This document shows, piece after piece, positions 54,605 through 63,532 of a DNA stretch of 64,000 nucleotides (positions are counted from its first letter, which is position 1; each line of letters starts with the position of its first letter). The translations under genes were made by a program, and so were the position numbers. Where the stretch lies: contig NZ_WUMV01000003.1 of NCBI RefSeq assembly GCF_009826895.1, positions 885,501 to 949,500 of the forward strand. The letters run 5' to 3'. The notes beneath the pieces were generated by a model. That model saw nothing but the letters and a program-made list of their open reading frames with translations. It was not told the origin of the DNA and searched no databases. Source of the DNA: Stappia sediminis (GTDB lineage: Bacteria; Pseudomonadota; Alphaproteobacteria; Rhizobiales; Stappiaceae).

Positions 54605-56533
54605 TCACTCGTCGGCAAGTTCGATTGTCGTGCCCTGCTTGCCGCGCCGCAAGCGGGCGAGGTGATATCGCGCCAGCGGATCGCCGGGGCAAATTTCAAG
54701 GGCCTTTGCGAGCAGCGTTTCCGCCTCGCCACTGTTTTCGGACATGGCACGATAGGCCTCACGATAGGCGGTTATCGCCTCGCTGTTCGCCTGCGAAGAC
54801 ATGAGCGGTACGAAGCAGTCGACACCTTCGCTCTTGCCCTTCAGGACAAGCGTCGCCGCGGGCCGGAAAGCATGCTCCGGGCAGGCGTCGGCAACGGCGC
54901 GGCTGACGAGGACGCGCGTGCCGAGATGCTTGTTGGCCGCCTCCAGCCGCGAGGCCGTGTTCACCGTGTCGCCGATGCCGGTATAGTCGAAAAACCGCGA
55001 GCCGCCGAAATTGCCGACGATCGCCTCGCCCTTGTGAACGCCGATGCGGGTCAGGCCGAGGGCGACGCCCTTGGCGGATGCTTCTTCTTTCAGCTTCTCG
55101 CAAAGCCGGTCGAGTTCCAGCACCAGATCGACGGCGCGGCAGGCCTGGTCGTCCTGCGGTTCCGGCGCGCCGAAGAAGCCGACGACGGAATCGCCGACGA
55201 TCTTGTCGATCGTCGCGCCATGGGCGATGAAACGCTCGCACACCTTGTCGAGATAACCGTTCAGAAGATCCGCGACCTCGGCGGGCGCCAGTTTCTCCGA
55301 AACGCTCGTGAAGCCTTCCAGATCGGTGAAGACGAAAGTGACCTCGCGCTTCTCCCCTCCAAGGGAAAGGGCCTTGCGGTCGGAAACGAGCCGTTTGACG
55401 AGTGCAGGGCTCACGTATCGCGAGAACGCCTGTTCCACGAACTTTCGCTCCGCGCGGTCCTGGAACCAGTGGACCCCGCCCATTGCCGCTCCGGCGATAA
55501 CGGCGGCAAGCGGCGGCATGACGAGGGGGAGCAAAGTTTCTCCCCATTGAAGGGCCGCGAAACATGCGCCGAAATAGAGGGCGACGAGCCCGGCGACGCC
55601 TGCAACGCGCAAAGCCGGCGACGCTCGAAGGGCAACGAGGGCGGCACCCAAAAGCGCCATCGCGGCGGCGATCAGCGTTTCGGCGAGGCGGGGAAGAATG
55701 GCGATATGCCGGCCTTCGAGATATTGCGCCAGCATATGCGCGTGGATCTCGATGCCGTTCAACAGTCCGGCCTCAGCGCCCAAAGCCGCCGAAAAGGGCG
55801 TCTTGTGCCGGTCGCTTGTCGCAAGCTTCGTTCCGATCAGCACATATTTGCCGGCAAACCAGTCCGGCGGAAGCAGGGCGGCGGCATGCGCCGGATATGT
55901 CGGGAAGGCATGCGGGCGGCCGTCATTGCCCGTGAAATAGACGATCCTGTCGGAAAGGTTTTCAGGCATTTCGCCACCCGATATCGCCAGCGTGCGGGAG
56001 AAAGTTTCTCCGCTCTCACCGGATTGAGGCAGGCGGCGGATCGTCCCGTCGATTTCATCACGGGCGAGCGCGACGCTCGCGGTTTTCAGGGGCGCGAGGA
56101 ATTCCTCGGCGAAGCGTTCCTGCGCTTGCGTCAGACCTTCCCTCGTTCCGGCCCTCCCGGCGATGAGCGGGGTGTGGGCTTGTTCAAGGGTGGTGAGCAG
56201 CAGGGCGTCCTTCTCCGGCTCGCTCGCCTGATCGATCAATATGTCGAGGCCGATTGCCCTGGCGCCCGCCTTGTCGACATGCGCCACGATATCGGCGAGG
56301 AGGCCGCGGTCTATCGGCGAGCGGTAGGTGAGGCCCTCAAGCGTTTCCTCGTCGATTGCGACGATGACGATATCGTCGCGCGCAAGTTTCGCGGGCAGGA
56401 GTTTCGTGAGCAGGATATCGCCCGCGACAGGCTCCAGCCGGTGCCCGGCAATAACGGCGACGAGTGTTGCCGCTAGTGCGATTGCAACCACACCCGGCCA
56501 TCGCGAGAGCAGGCTCAGGCGGTCGCTGTCCAT
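54605..56533 (-). CDS. CHASE2-domain class III adenylate cyclase
   Basis: 642 residues. One membrane helix (about 13-31), an extracytoplasmic CHASE2 sensor (about 38-275: RDDIVIVAIDEETLEGL, RAIGLDILID, GKYVLIGTKLATSDRHKTPF), three helices (about 285-353), then a cyclase domain with metal Asp404 (FTDLEGFT) and Asp448 (DKIVGDSVVGFFG); Lys444 suggests ATP as substrate. The end (about 585-635) looks like a short TPR pair. It should make cAMP in response to a periplasmic signal. No cognate ligand or partner is visible. Confidence 0.9.
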   Translation of the reverse strand: MDSDRLSLLSRWPGVVAIALAATLVAVIAGHRLEPVAGDILLTKLLPAKLARDDIVIVAIDEETLEGLTYRSPIDRGLLADIVAHVDKAGARAIGLDILIDQASEPEKDALLLTTLEQAHTPLIAGRAGTREGLTQAQERFAEEFLAPLKTASVALARDEIDGTIRRLPQSGESGETFSRTLAISGGEMPENLSDRIVYFTGNDGRPHAFPTYPAHAAALLPPDWFAGKYVLIGTKLATSDRHKTPFSAALGAEAGLLNGIEIHAHMLAQYLEGRHIAILPRLAETLIAAAMALLGAALVALRASPALRVAGVAGLVALYFGACFAALQWGETLLPLVMPPLAAVIAGAAMGGVHWFQDRAERKFVEQAFSRYVSPALVKRLVSDRKALSLGGEKREVTFVFTDLEGFTSVSEKLAPAEVADLLNGYLDKVCERFIAHGATIDKIVGDSVVGFFGAPEPQDDQACRAVDLVLELDRLCEKLKEEASAKGVALGLTRIGVHKGEAIVGNFGGSRFFDYTGIGDTVNTASRLEAANKHLGTRVLVSRAVADACPEHAFRPAATLVLKGKSEGVDCFVPLMSSQANSEAITAYREAYRAMSENSGEAETLLAKALEICPGDPLARYHLARLRRGKQGTTIELADE

Positions 56534-56540
56534 GACCCGG

Positions 56541-56630
56541 TCAATTCGGCACGTCGAAGCGTTTCAGCTCCGACCGCGTGCCGTCCTTGCCTTTGTCGGC
56601 GACCGTGAAGTCCTGGGTGGTCCGCTTCAT
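56541..56630 (-). CDS. Possible 29-residue small ORF ahead of the cyclase gene
   Basis: ATG at 56630 with GGAG five bases upstream; the product begins MKRTTQDFTVADKGKDG. Nearly every codon ends in G or C, like genuine genes in this window. It stops seven bases before the cyclase ATG. It may be a leader peptide, a small protein or the remnant of a larger gene; no family is recognised. Confidence 0.4.
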   Translation of the reverse strand: MKRTTQDFTVADKGKDGTRSELKRFDVPN

Positions 56631-56763
56631 CGTGCTCCGCGCTCATTCCATTTCCCTAACGTTATACGAGCCAATGGCGAACGGAAGGTCAATGCGGGCC
56701 GGCGATCTTGCATCAATCCGCCGGAACGGCGATTGTTTTTGCGATTGAAAAATGGAGGCGCAT

Positions 56764-57780
56764 TTGAGATCGCGCGCATTGGTGCTGAACCGTTTCGGGC
56801 TTGAGGGGCTTGCGCTCGAAGATCGGCCCGTTCCGGAACCCGGACCCGGCGAAGCGCTGGTGAAGGTCCACGCCGTCAGCCTCAACCGCCGCGACCTCCT
56901 TCTGGTGGAGGGCACCTATGCGCCGAGGCAGCCTTTCCCGGTCGTGGTCGGTTCGGATGCGGCGGGCGAAGTTGTGAGCGCGGGAGAGGGCGTTGATATC
57001 GTGCCCGGAACGCGGGTCCTGGTTCCCTTCTTCCCGCAGTGGTCGAACGGCGATCTGACGCGCGAGGCCATGTGGCCGGTCTATGGCGATGGCATTTGCG
57101 GCGACGGCGTTTTTCGCGACCACATAACGGTTCCGGCGGAAGCGCTCATTCCGCTCCCGGAATATCTCACCTTCGAGGAGGCCGCGACGCTGCCCTGCGC
57201 GGGCGCGACCGCATGGTCGGCACTGACGGATTTCGAGACGTTCAAGCCCGGAGACCGCCTGCTGGTGCAGGGGACGGGTGGCGTTTCCGTGTTCGCCCTG
57301 CAATTCGCCCGCATGCTCGGGCTTTCCGTCGTCATAACGTCCTCGTCGGATGAAAAGCTCGAAACTGCGAGGGCGCTCGGTGCGGACGGCCTCGTCAACT
57401 ACAGGACGGATGCCGGCTGGGCACAGGCCGCGCGTTCTCTTGCCGGCGGGCCGGTGGACGCGGTTATCGATGTCGGCGGAACGGAAACGCTGGATGCCTC
57501 CATCCGCATGCTCAAACCGAACGGAACCGCTTTTCTTGTCGGTGTGCTTTCGGGCGCTTCCGCCTCCATTCTGCTTCCGCTGGTGGTGATGCGCCGCGTT
57601 CGGCTTCAAGGTGTGACGGTGGCTTCCGTCGCCTCGACGCGAAGGATGGTGGAAGCGGTCGGCGATGCGGGGCTGAAGCCGGTGATCGGCGAGACTTTCC
57701 CGCTGGAGCGTTATCGCGACGCCTTTCAGGCGATGCGCGATAATCGTGTCTTCGGCAAGATCGTCATGACGCTCGATTGA
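56764..57780 (+). CDS. Medium-chain dehydrogenase/reductase (quinone oxidoreductase-like)
   Basis: 338 residues. GroES-like N-terminal domain (LALEDRPVPEPGPGEALVKVHAVSLNRRDLLLVEG, VVGSDAAGEVVSAGEGV) and an NAD(P) Rossmann domain (GDRLLVQGTGGVSVFALQFARMLG). The zinc ligands of alcohol dehydrogenases are absent, so it belongs with zinc-independent oxidoreductases. The start is TTG at 56764 because GGAGG (56754-56758) sits five bases before it; an ATG at 56752 overlaps that site and lacks its own. Substrate unknown. It converges with the TRAP operon. Confidence 0.87.
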   Translation: MRSRALVLNRFGLEGLALEDRPVPEPGPGEALVKVHAVSLNRRDLLLVEGTYAPRQPFPVVVGSDAAGEVVSAGEGVDIVPGTRVLVPFFPQWSNGDLTREAMWPVYGDGICGDGVFRDHITVPAEALIPLPEYLTFEEAATLPCAGATAWSALTDFETFKPGDRLLVQGTGGVSVFALQFARMLGLSVVITSSSDEKLETARALGADGLVNYRTDAGWAQAARSLAGGPVDAVIDVGGTETLDASIRMLKPNGTAFLVGVLSGASASILLPLVVMRRVRLQGVTVASVASTRRMVEAVGDAGLKPVIGETFPLERYRDAFQAMRDNRVFGKIVMTLD

Positions 57781-57795
57781 GCGGGCTTCGACCTG

Positions 57796-59088
57796 CTATC
57801 CCATCGCCCGCGGCAGGAAAAGGACGATCGCCGGAAAGGCCGCGATCAGCACGAGGCGTACTATGTCCGCCGCGAGGAACGGGAAGATGCCCCGGAAGAT
57901 CGTTCCGATGGGAACATCCGGCAGGACGGTCTTGAGCACGAAGACGTTGAGCCCCACCGGCGGCGTGATCAGGCTGATTTCCGTGACCACCACCACGAGA
58001 ATGCCGAACCAGACGAGATCGTAGCCGAGCGCGGCCATCACGGGTGCGAAGATCGGCACGGTCAGAAGCACCATGGAAAGGCTCTCCAGCACCATGCCGA
58101 GCACGAGATAGACGACAAGGATCGTGGCGAGGATCGCAGGCGCCGGGAGGCCGGAGGAGCGGGCGAGATCGCTGAGCGCGGAAGGCAGACCCGCGATATT
58201 GACGAAGTTGGAGAAGATCAGCGCACCAATCAGCACCATGAACATCATGGTCGTCGTCGCTGCCGTTTCCGCCAGTACGTCGATGAGGATTTTTACCGAG
58301 AGCTTGCGGCGGAACAGCGCGATGAAGAAGGCGCCCGCCGCACCGATTCCTGCTGCTTCCGTCGCCGTGAAGACGCCGAGATAAATGCCTCCGATGACGA
58401 GCATGAAGAGACCCAGGATACCGATGACGCCCTTGAGTGCCGCGAAGCGTTCGCCGTAAGGCAGCTTCGGCCCGCGCGGGCCCGCTTCGGGGTGGAAGTG
58501 GCAGACGACGCGCACGGCGGCCATGTAGCCAAGGATTCCGAGGATGCCGGGCACGACACCAGCGATGAAGAGCCTTGCGATATCCTGCTGCGTCGTCACC
58601 CCGTAAAGCACGAGGATGACGCTCGGCGGAATGAGGATGCCGAGCGTGCCACCCGCCGCGATCACGCCGCTTGCAAGGGAATCGTCGTATTTGAAGCGCC
58701 GCATCTGCGGCAGCGCCACCTTGCCCATGGTCGCCGCTGTCGCGAGCGACGACCCGCAGACGGCGGAAAAGCCGCCGCAGGCAACGGCGGTGGCAAGCGC
58801 AAGGCCGCCCGGCTTGTGGCCGAGCCAGGCGTTGCAGGCGGCGTAAAGCTCGTCCGAAAGCCCGCCGCGCGTGACGAGATTTCCCATCAGCACGAACAGC
58901 GGCACGACCGACAGCGTATAGGACATGCCGGTGTCGAACGTCGTCTGCCCGACGATCGCCATGGCCGGTCCGAAGCCGAGGATGGCCGTCAGCCCCAGCG
59001 CGCCGATGGCGGCCATTGCCATGGCGATGGGCACGCCTGCCATCATGACGATCAAGAGTATGACGAGGCCGGGAAGCCAGGTTTCCAT
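57796..59088 (-). CDS. TRAP transporter large permease (DctM-type), second system
   Basis: 430 residues, the standard DctM length, about twelve membrane helices. Blocks: VVPLFVLMGNLVTRGGLSDELYAACNAWLGHKPGGL, ATAVACGGFSAVCGSSLATAATMG, GTLGILIPPSVILVLYGVTTQQDI, YLGVFTATEAAGIGAAGAF and ISLITPPVGLNVFVLKTV. It is the last gene of a minus-strand operon running from the hydrolase at the window edge. Fifteen bases separate it from dctQ. Confidence 0.92.
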   Translation of the reverse strand: METWLPGLVILLIVMMAGVPIAMAMAAIGALGLTAILGFGPAMAIVGQTTFDTGMSYTLSVVPLFVLMGNLVTRGGLSDELYAACNAWLGHKPGGLALATAVACGGFSAVCGSSLATAATMGKVALPQMRRFKYDDSLASGVIAAGGTLGILIPPSVILVLYGVTTQQDIARLFIAGVVPGILGILGYMAAVRVVCHFHPEAGPRGPKLPYGERFAALKGVIGILGLFMLVIGGIYLGVFTATEAAGIGAAGAFFIALFRRKLSVKILIDVLAETAATTTMMFMVLIGALIFSNFVNIAGLPSALSDLARSSGLPAPAILATILVVYLVLGMVLESLSMVLLTVPIFAPVMAALGYDLVWFGILVVVVTEISLITPPVGLNVFVLKTVLPDVPIGTIFRGIFPFLAADIVRLVLIAAFPAIVLFLPRAMG

Positions 59089-59103
59089 AAATCAGCGGAT
59101 CCG

Positions 59104-59601
59104 TTATCTGCGGAAGAAGACGACGAGGGAAGCGGCGGCGCCGAAGGCGCAAAGGGCCGCCATGATGCCTGCGACCGGGCCGAGCGGAAGGCGCAGGAAA
59201 ACGGTCGCATCCCCATAGGCGGAAAGATCGCGTGCGATGATGCCAAGCCGCCAGGCAAGCACGATGAGGACGGCTGCGGTTACCACATGCGCGAACTTCA
59301 GGAGCCACTGGCGGATGAAATTCGGAACGCGGCTCGTCACGAGGTCGACGGTGACGTGCTCTTCGCGCAGCGTGACGAGGGGAAGGCCTGCGAAGATCAC
59401 AAGGCCGAGCAGCACTTCGGTAAGCTCGAAGGCGCCCGGCAGCGGCGAGGAAAATACATAACGGCCGATGACGTCCACGAACGTCACGGCCATCATGATG
59501 AGGATCAGCAGTCCGGCGATTATGCGAAGCCCGCCGAGGAAGGCGCGGCCCGCGCGCCCGGTGGCGGTTTCCGCCGGGCGTGCGTTATTGGATTCGCTCA
59601 T
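59104..59601 (-). CDS. TRAP transporter small permease (DctQ-type), second system
   Basis: 165 residues with four membrane helices and the DctQ motif pattern MAVTFVDVIGRYVFSSPLPGAFELTEVLLGLVIFAGLPLVTLREEHVTVDL. It overlaps the stop of the binding-protein gene by one base (TAATG) and is followed by the large permease. Confidence 0.9.
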   Translation of the reverse strand: MSESNNARPAETATGRAGRAFLGGLRIIAGLLILIMMAVTFVDVIGRYVFSSPLPGAFELTEVLLGLVIFAGLPLVTLREEHVTVDLVTSRVPNFIRQWLLKFAHVVTAAVLIVLAWRLGIIARDLSAYGDATVFLRLPLGPVAGIMAALCAFGAAASLVVFFRR

Positions 59602-60623
59602 TATTTGGATTGCGCGGCGATTTCGCCCTGCAGCATTTCAAGGGCTGCTTCGCCATCGATGCCGGCGGCTTTCGCGGCATCGAGGAAGCCCTGGTTGATG
59701 CCTTCGAGTTTTTCGGCAAGCTCCGCGGTCATCGCATCGTCGGCCTGTGTGATTTCAAGGCCCTTTTCGGCCATGATCTTGGTGCCGGCGGCATCCGCCG
59801 CGTCCCACGCCTGGCCGGCAAGGCGGGCCATCGCTTCGCCCGAAACCTTGTCGATCGCAGCCTTGTCCTTGTCCGAAAGCCCGTTCCATGTGCCCTCGTT
59901 CATGACGACGAAGAAGGAAGTGTTGTAAAGCCCGCCCGGTACGGTGGTGCCGTATTTCAGCACCTCGTCGATGCGGAAGAAGGGTACGGATTCAGCAGGA
60001 AACAGGATGCCGTCGGCAACGCCGTTCGACAGGATTTCATAGACCTGCGGGGAGGGCGCCTGCACGCCCACCATGCCGAGGCGCTCGGCGATCTGGGCGA
60101 CGACGCCGCCGCCGATACGCATTTTCAGGCCGTTCGCGTCGGCAACCGTTTTCACCGGCTTGCTGGTGGTGAAGATCGCGCCCGGCCCATGTGTGAAGAC
60201 GGTCAGCACCTTCACGCCCTGGTGCTCGTCCGCCTTGGAAAGCATCTGCTCGTGCACCTTCCAATAGGCGACGGAAAGCGCTTCCGCGCTGTCGGAAAGG
60301 AACGGGCCTTCCACGATCGGCGTCAGCTTGAAGCGGCCGGGCGTATAGCCGTGCACGCCGTAGCCGACGTCGGCGGCACCGCTCTTGATCAGGTCGAACT
60401 GCGCCGGCGGCTTGCCGATCGGCGAGGACATTATCTCCACCTTGACGTTGCCGCCGGTCGCTTCCTCCACCTGTTTGCCCCAGGGCTCCAGGATGTCGCG
60501 CACGATCGGGTGCGACGGCGGCAGCCAGTTGGAAACGCGTAAAGTGGTCTCGGCGGCGGAAGGTGCGCTCAGCCCAAACCCGAGTGCCACCGTCAAAGCG
60601 AATGTTCCCAAGATACGACGCAT
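59601..60623 (-). CDS. TRAP transporter solute-binding protein (DctP-type), second system
   Basis: 340 residues with a Sec signal peptide (MRRILGTFALTVALGFGLSAPSAA). DctP fold: TTLRVSNWLPPSHPIVRDILEPW, AQFDLIKSGAADVGYGVHGYTPGRF, GLKMRIGGGVVAQIAERLGMVGV with the conserved Arg that binds the substrate carboxylate, and SPQVYEILSNGVADGILFP. The ATG at 60623 is preferred over 60650 because GAGGGG lies ahead of it. The acyl-CoA ligase gene just upstream suggests that the imported acid is then linked to CoA. Confidence 0.92.
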   Translation of the reverse strand: MRRILGTFALTVALGFGLSAPSAAETTLRVSNWLPPSHPIVRDILEPWGKQVEEATGGNVKVEIMSSPIGKPPAQFDLIKSGAADVGYGVHGYTPGRFKLTPIVEGPFLSDSAEALSVAYWKVHEQMLSKADEHQGVKVLTVFTHGPGAIFTTSKPVKTVADANGLKMRIGGGVVAQIAERLGMVGVQAPSPQVYEILSNGVADGILFPAESVPFFRIDEVLKYGTTVPGGLYNTSFFVVMNEGTWNGLSDKDKAAIDKVSGEAMARLAGQAWDAADAAGTKIMAEKGLEITQADDAMTAELAEKLEGINQGFLDAAKAAGIDGEAALEMLQGEIAAQSK

Positions 60624-60695
60624 AATGATCCCCTCGTTTTTCAACGGCATTGCTGCCTTTGGACTTTGCCGCGTACAGGAGCAATGTTCGAAGTC

Positions 60696-62234
60696 CTATC
60701 GCTCCCGCCCGTCCAGAACCTTCCCCATTGCCAATTCCCTGACTTGGTCGACCCGGATCTTGCCAAGCGCATTTCGCGGCAATTCTCCCGCGAAAACAAC
60801 CGTTTTCGGGTGCTTGTAGCGCGCGATCCTTCCTTCGAACGCCTGCAGCACGCTTGTCTCGTCACAGTTCTCGCCTTCTTTCGGGACGACGACGGCGACC
60901 GGCACCTCGCCCCAGCGCGGATCGGGCCTGCCGACCACGGTCGCCTCCTTCACGAAGTCGAGCTCGCGCAGCACGCGCTCCAGTTCGGCGGGGTAGATGT
61001 TTTCCCCGCCGGAGATGATGACGTTCTTCAGCCGGTCCTTGAACCAAAAGAGCCCGTTCTCATCGACGAGGCCGAGGTCGCCGGTGCGGAACCAGCCGCC
61101 CCGGAACGTCTTTTCGGTCTCCTCGGTGCGGTTCCAGTAACCGGTGGTAACGTGATCGCCGAGGATTTCGATCTCGCCCACTTCGCCGGCAGGTGCCTCG
61201 TTCCCCTCGGAGAGCATGATTCTCGCGCGCGAATGCAGGCCCGGCCTGCCGATGGCGCCAAGCTCCGCCGGGATGTCCCCGACCCGCTGGTAGATCGCAA
61301 CGGGCGCCGTTTCCGAAGAGCCGTAGATCTGGATCACGGGCACGCCGCGCTCGATGAAAGGCGTCATCAGCTCGAGCGGCACGTCCGACGATCCCGTGGC
61401 GATCGCGCGCAAGGAAGCGAGATCGTGCTTTCCCCATTCGGGGTGGGAAATCATCGCGGCCAAGGTTGCGGGTACGAGCACCGTCAGCGTCGGCCCTTCG
61501 GCTGAAATCGCCGCCAGCGTTTCGCGCGGGTGGAAGCGCTCGTGCAGGATCACTGTCGCGCCGAGGTAAAGTGCCGGCGTCGTCTGGATGTTGAGCCCGC
61601 CGACATGGAACATGGGCAGGACGGTGAGCACCAGGTCTTCGCCGCGCATGTCGTGCATATGCCGCGCATTGAGCGCGTTGAGCAGGATCGCGCGCTGGGT
61701 CAGCACCGCGCCTTTCGGCCGTCCCGTCGTGCCGGATGTGTAGACGATCAGAAGCGGGTCGTTTTCGTCGCCGTCGCCGGCCTCAAGGCTTTCGTTTTCG
61801 GCAAGAAGCGCTGCAAATCCACCCTTTGTCGGATCGATTTCGCAAGCCTCGACGCTCGCATCGCCGCCGAGCAGCGGATCCGCGAGAATGGCTAATACCG
61901 TATCTGCGAAAGCGGGCTGGTGGATCAGCAGTTTCGTACCGCTGTCTGAAACCGCATGGGCAAGTTCGGGCGGAGCGAGCCGCCAGTTCAGCGGCACGAG
62001 GATTACGCCCGTCCGCGCGGCGGCGAACAGCAGGACCAGCATGTCGGGTGCGTTTGTGCCGAGATAGGCAATGCGTTCGCCGCGCTTGATCCCGCGCTCA
62101 TAGGTGATCCAATGCGCCGCCTTGCCGATCGCCCGGTCGAATTCCGCATAGGTGAGATCGCCCGCGTGGAAGCGGATCGCCGGCTTGTCGGGCGAAAAGC
62201 CGGCGTGCGCCGCGATCCAGCGGTCGATCGTCAT
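60696..62234 (-). CDS. AMP-dependent acyl-CoA synthetase/ligase
   Basis: 512 residues of the ANL superfamily. The phosphate loop LLIVYTSGTTGRPKGAVLTQ, the A5 motif QIYGSSETAP, the A7 GWFRTGDLGLVDENG, A8 FWFKDRLKNVIISGGENIYPAELE and the A10 lysine in LPRNALGKIRVDQ are all present, so it should be active. Start at 62234 is chosen for GGAG seven bases upstream; a TTG at 62264 overlapping the previous stop is the alternative. It likely activates the acid taken up by the adjacent TRAP system. Confidence 0.9.
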   Translation of the reverse strand: MTIDRWIAAHAGFSPDKPAIRFHAGDLTYAEFDRAIGKAAHWITYERGIKRGERIAYLGTNAPDMLVLLFAAARTGVILVPLNWRLAPPELAHAVSDSGTKLLIHQPAFADTVLAILADPLLGGDASVEACEIDPTKGGFAALLAENESLEAGDGDENDPLLIVYTSGTTGRPKGAVLTQRAILLNALNARHMHDMRGEDLVLTVLPMFHVGGLNIQTTPALYLGATVILHERFHPRETLAAISAEGPTLTVLVPATLAAMISHPEWGKHDLASLRAIATGSSDVPLELMTPFIERGVPVIQIYGSSETAPVAIYQRVGDIPAELGAIGRPGLHSRARIMLSEGNEAPAGEVGEIEILGDHVTTGYWNRTEETEKTFRGGWFRTGDLGLVDENGLFWFKDRLKNVIISGGENIYPAELERVLRELDFVKEATVVGRPDPRWGEVPVAVVVPKEGENCDETSVLQAFEGRIARYKHPKTVVFAGELPRNALGKIRVDQVRELAMGKVLDGRER

Positions 62235-62260
62235 GCCCGCGCTCCGTTTGCCGCTCTCGC

Positions 62261-63532
62261 TCAATCGTCGCTCTCGCCTGGAAGATAGAGGCTCTCGCGT
62301 CCGATCCGGTCAAGGCAGATTTCCGCCGTCCACGGCAGCATCAAGGAGCCGCAGCGGCTGTCGCGGTAAAGCCGTTCCAGCGGCAGAGATTTCAGCATGG
62401 ACTGGCCGCCGCATGTGCGGATGGCAAGCTGGCAGATCTCGTTGGCGTTTTCCATGACGGTGTAGTGCGCGGCCCAGGCGCGCATCACCTGCTCGCGCGT
62501 CGGATCGGGCGCGGCTTCCGTGATCGCCTGGAACCAGAGCGCCTTGGTCTGCTCCAGCATCAGGTGCATCTGGGCAACGCCCATCTGCTTGGTCGGATAC
62601 ATGCGCCGCTTGACCGGTGGCAGGCCCGGCACCTCGCCGCGAAGGTACTGGATCGTGAAATCGAAGGCCGCCTGCGCGATGCCCATATAGGTTGGCGACA
62701 GCGTCATGAACATATGCGGCCAACGCGTCGCCGCCTGATAGTAGATGCCGCGCGGCATGAGCTGTTCCTCGTCGGGGACGAAGACATCCTCAAAGATCAG
62801 CGTGCGCGAAACCGTACCCCGCATGCCGAGCGGATCCCATGGGCCGACGACCTTGACGCCGTCGGCATTGGCGGGAACGGCGATATACATCGTGTCGCGG
62901 CGGCTCGGGCGTTCGCCCTCCTTCATCTCGCCGCAGAGGATGCCGTAATAGTCGGCGTGGCCGGACAGCGAGGCGAAGATCTTCTTGCCGTTGATGATCC
63001 AGCCGCCGTCGGCGCGTTTGGCGCTGGTGGAAAAGGGCACGACGCCGGCCGCCGCCGCTCCGCCTTCGGAGAAGGGCTGCGAATAGATCGCGCCGTCCTT
63101 CAGGATGCGGTTGTAGTGCTTCGCCCTGCGGCTCAGGTGTTTCTCGCGCTGGTCGTGCGACATTTCCAGGTCGTCGGTCAGCGCGCCGGTCCACAGGCAT
63201 GAACATACATGCATGTTCCACGTCAGCGCGGTTGCCCCGCAGTAGCGGCCGATTTCGGCAGCCGTCATCATATAGGTGCGGAAAGGCGCGCCGTGGCCGC
63301 CGTTTTCCTTAGGCACGCAGATGCCAAGCAGCCCCGCCTCATGCATGTCGTTGTAGTTTTCGGTCGGAAAGCTCGCCTCGCGGTCGAATTCTTCCGCGCG
63401 CGGTGCGAAGCGCGACTTGCCGATGCGCCGCGCAAGCGCGGTGAGTTCGGCTTCCTGCTCGGTGAGGCGAAAGGCGGAGGGGTCGAAAATCGGCTGGTCC
63501 GTGCCGATGATGTCGAGATCTGCCGCGTTCAT
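62261..63532 (-). CDS. Acyl-CoA dehydrogenase family protein
   Basis: 423 residues with the three ACAD parts: N-terminal helices (LGICVPKENGGHG), the beta domain (YSQPFSEGGAAAAGVVPFSTSAKRADGGWIINGKKIFASLS) and the C-terminal FAD helices (ANEICQLAIRTCGGQSMLKSLPLERLYRDSRCGSLMLPWTAE). Most ACADs have YEGT with the catalytic Glu after YRD; here that spot reads LPWTAE, so base position or even reaction type may differ. It overlaps the hydrolase gene by four bases and the ligase region directly follows. Confidence 0.88.
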   Translation of the reverse strand: MNAADLDIIGTDQPIFDPSAFRLTEQEAELTALARRIGKSRFAPRAEEFDREASFPTENYNDMHEAGLLGICVPKENGGHGAPFRTYMMTAAEIGRYCGATALTWNMHVCSCLWTGALTDDLEMSHDQREKHLSRRAKHYNRILKDGAIYSQPFSEGGAAAAGVVPFSTSAKRADGGWIINGKKIFASLSGHADYYGILCGEMKEGERPSRRDTMYIAVPANADGVKVVGPWDPLGMRGTVSRTLIFEDVFVPDEEQLMPRGIYYQAATRWPHMFMTLSPTYMGIAQAAFDFTIQYLRGEVPGLPPVKRRMYPTKQMGVAQMHLMLEQTKALWFQAITEAAPDPTREQVMRAWAAHYTVMENANEICQLAIRTCGGQSMLKSLPLERLYRDSRCGSLMLPWTAEICLDRIGRESLYLPGESDD

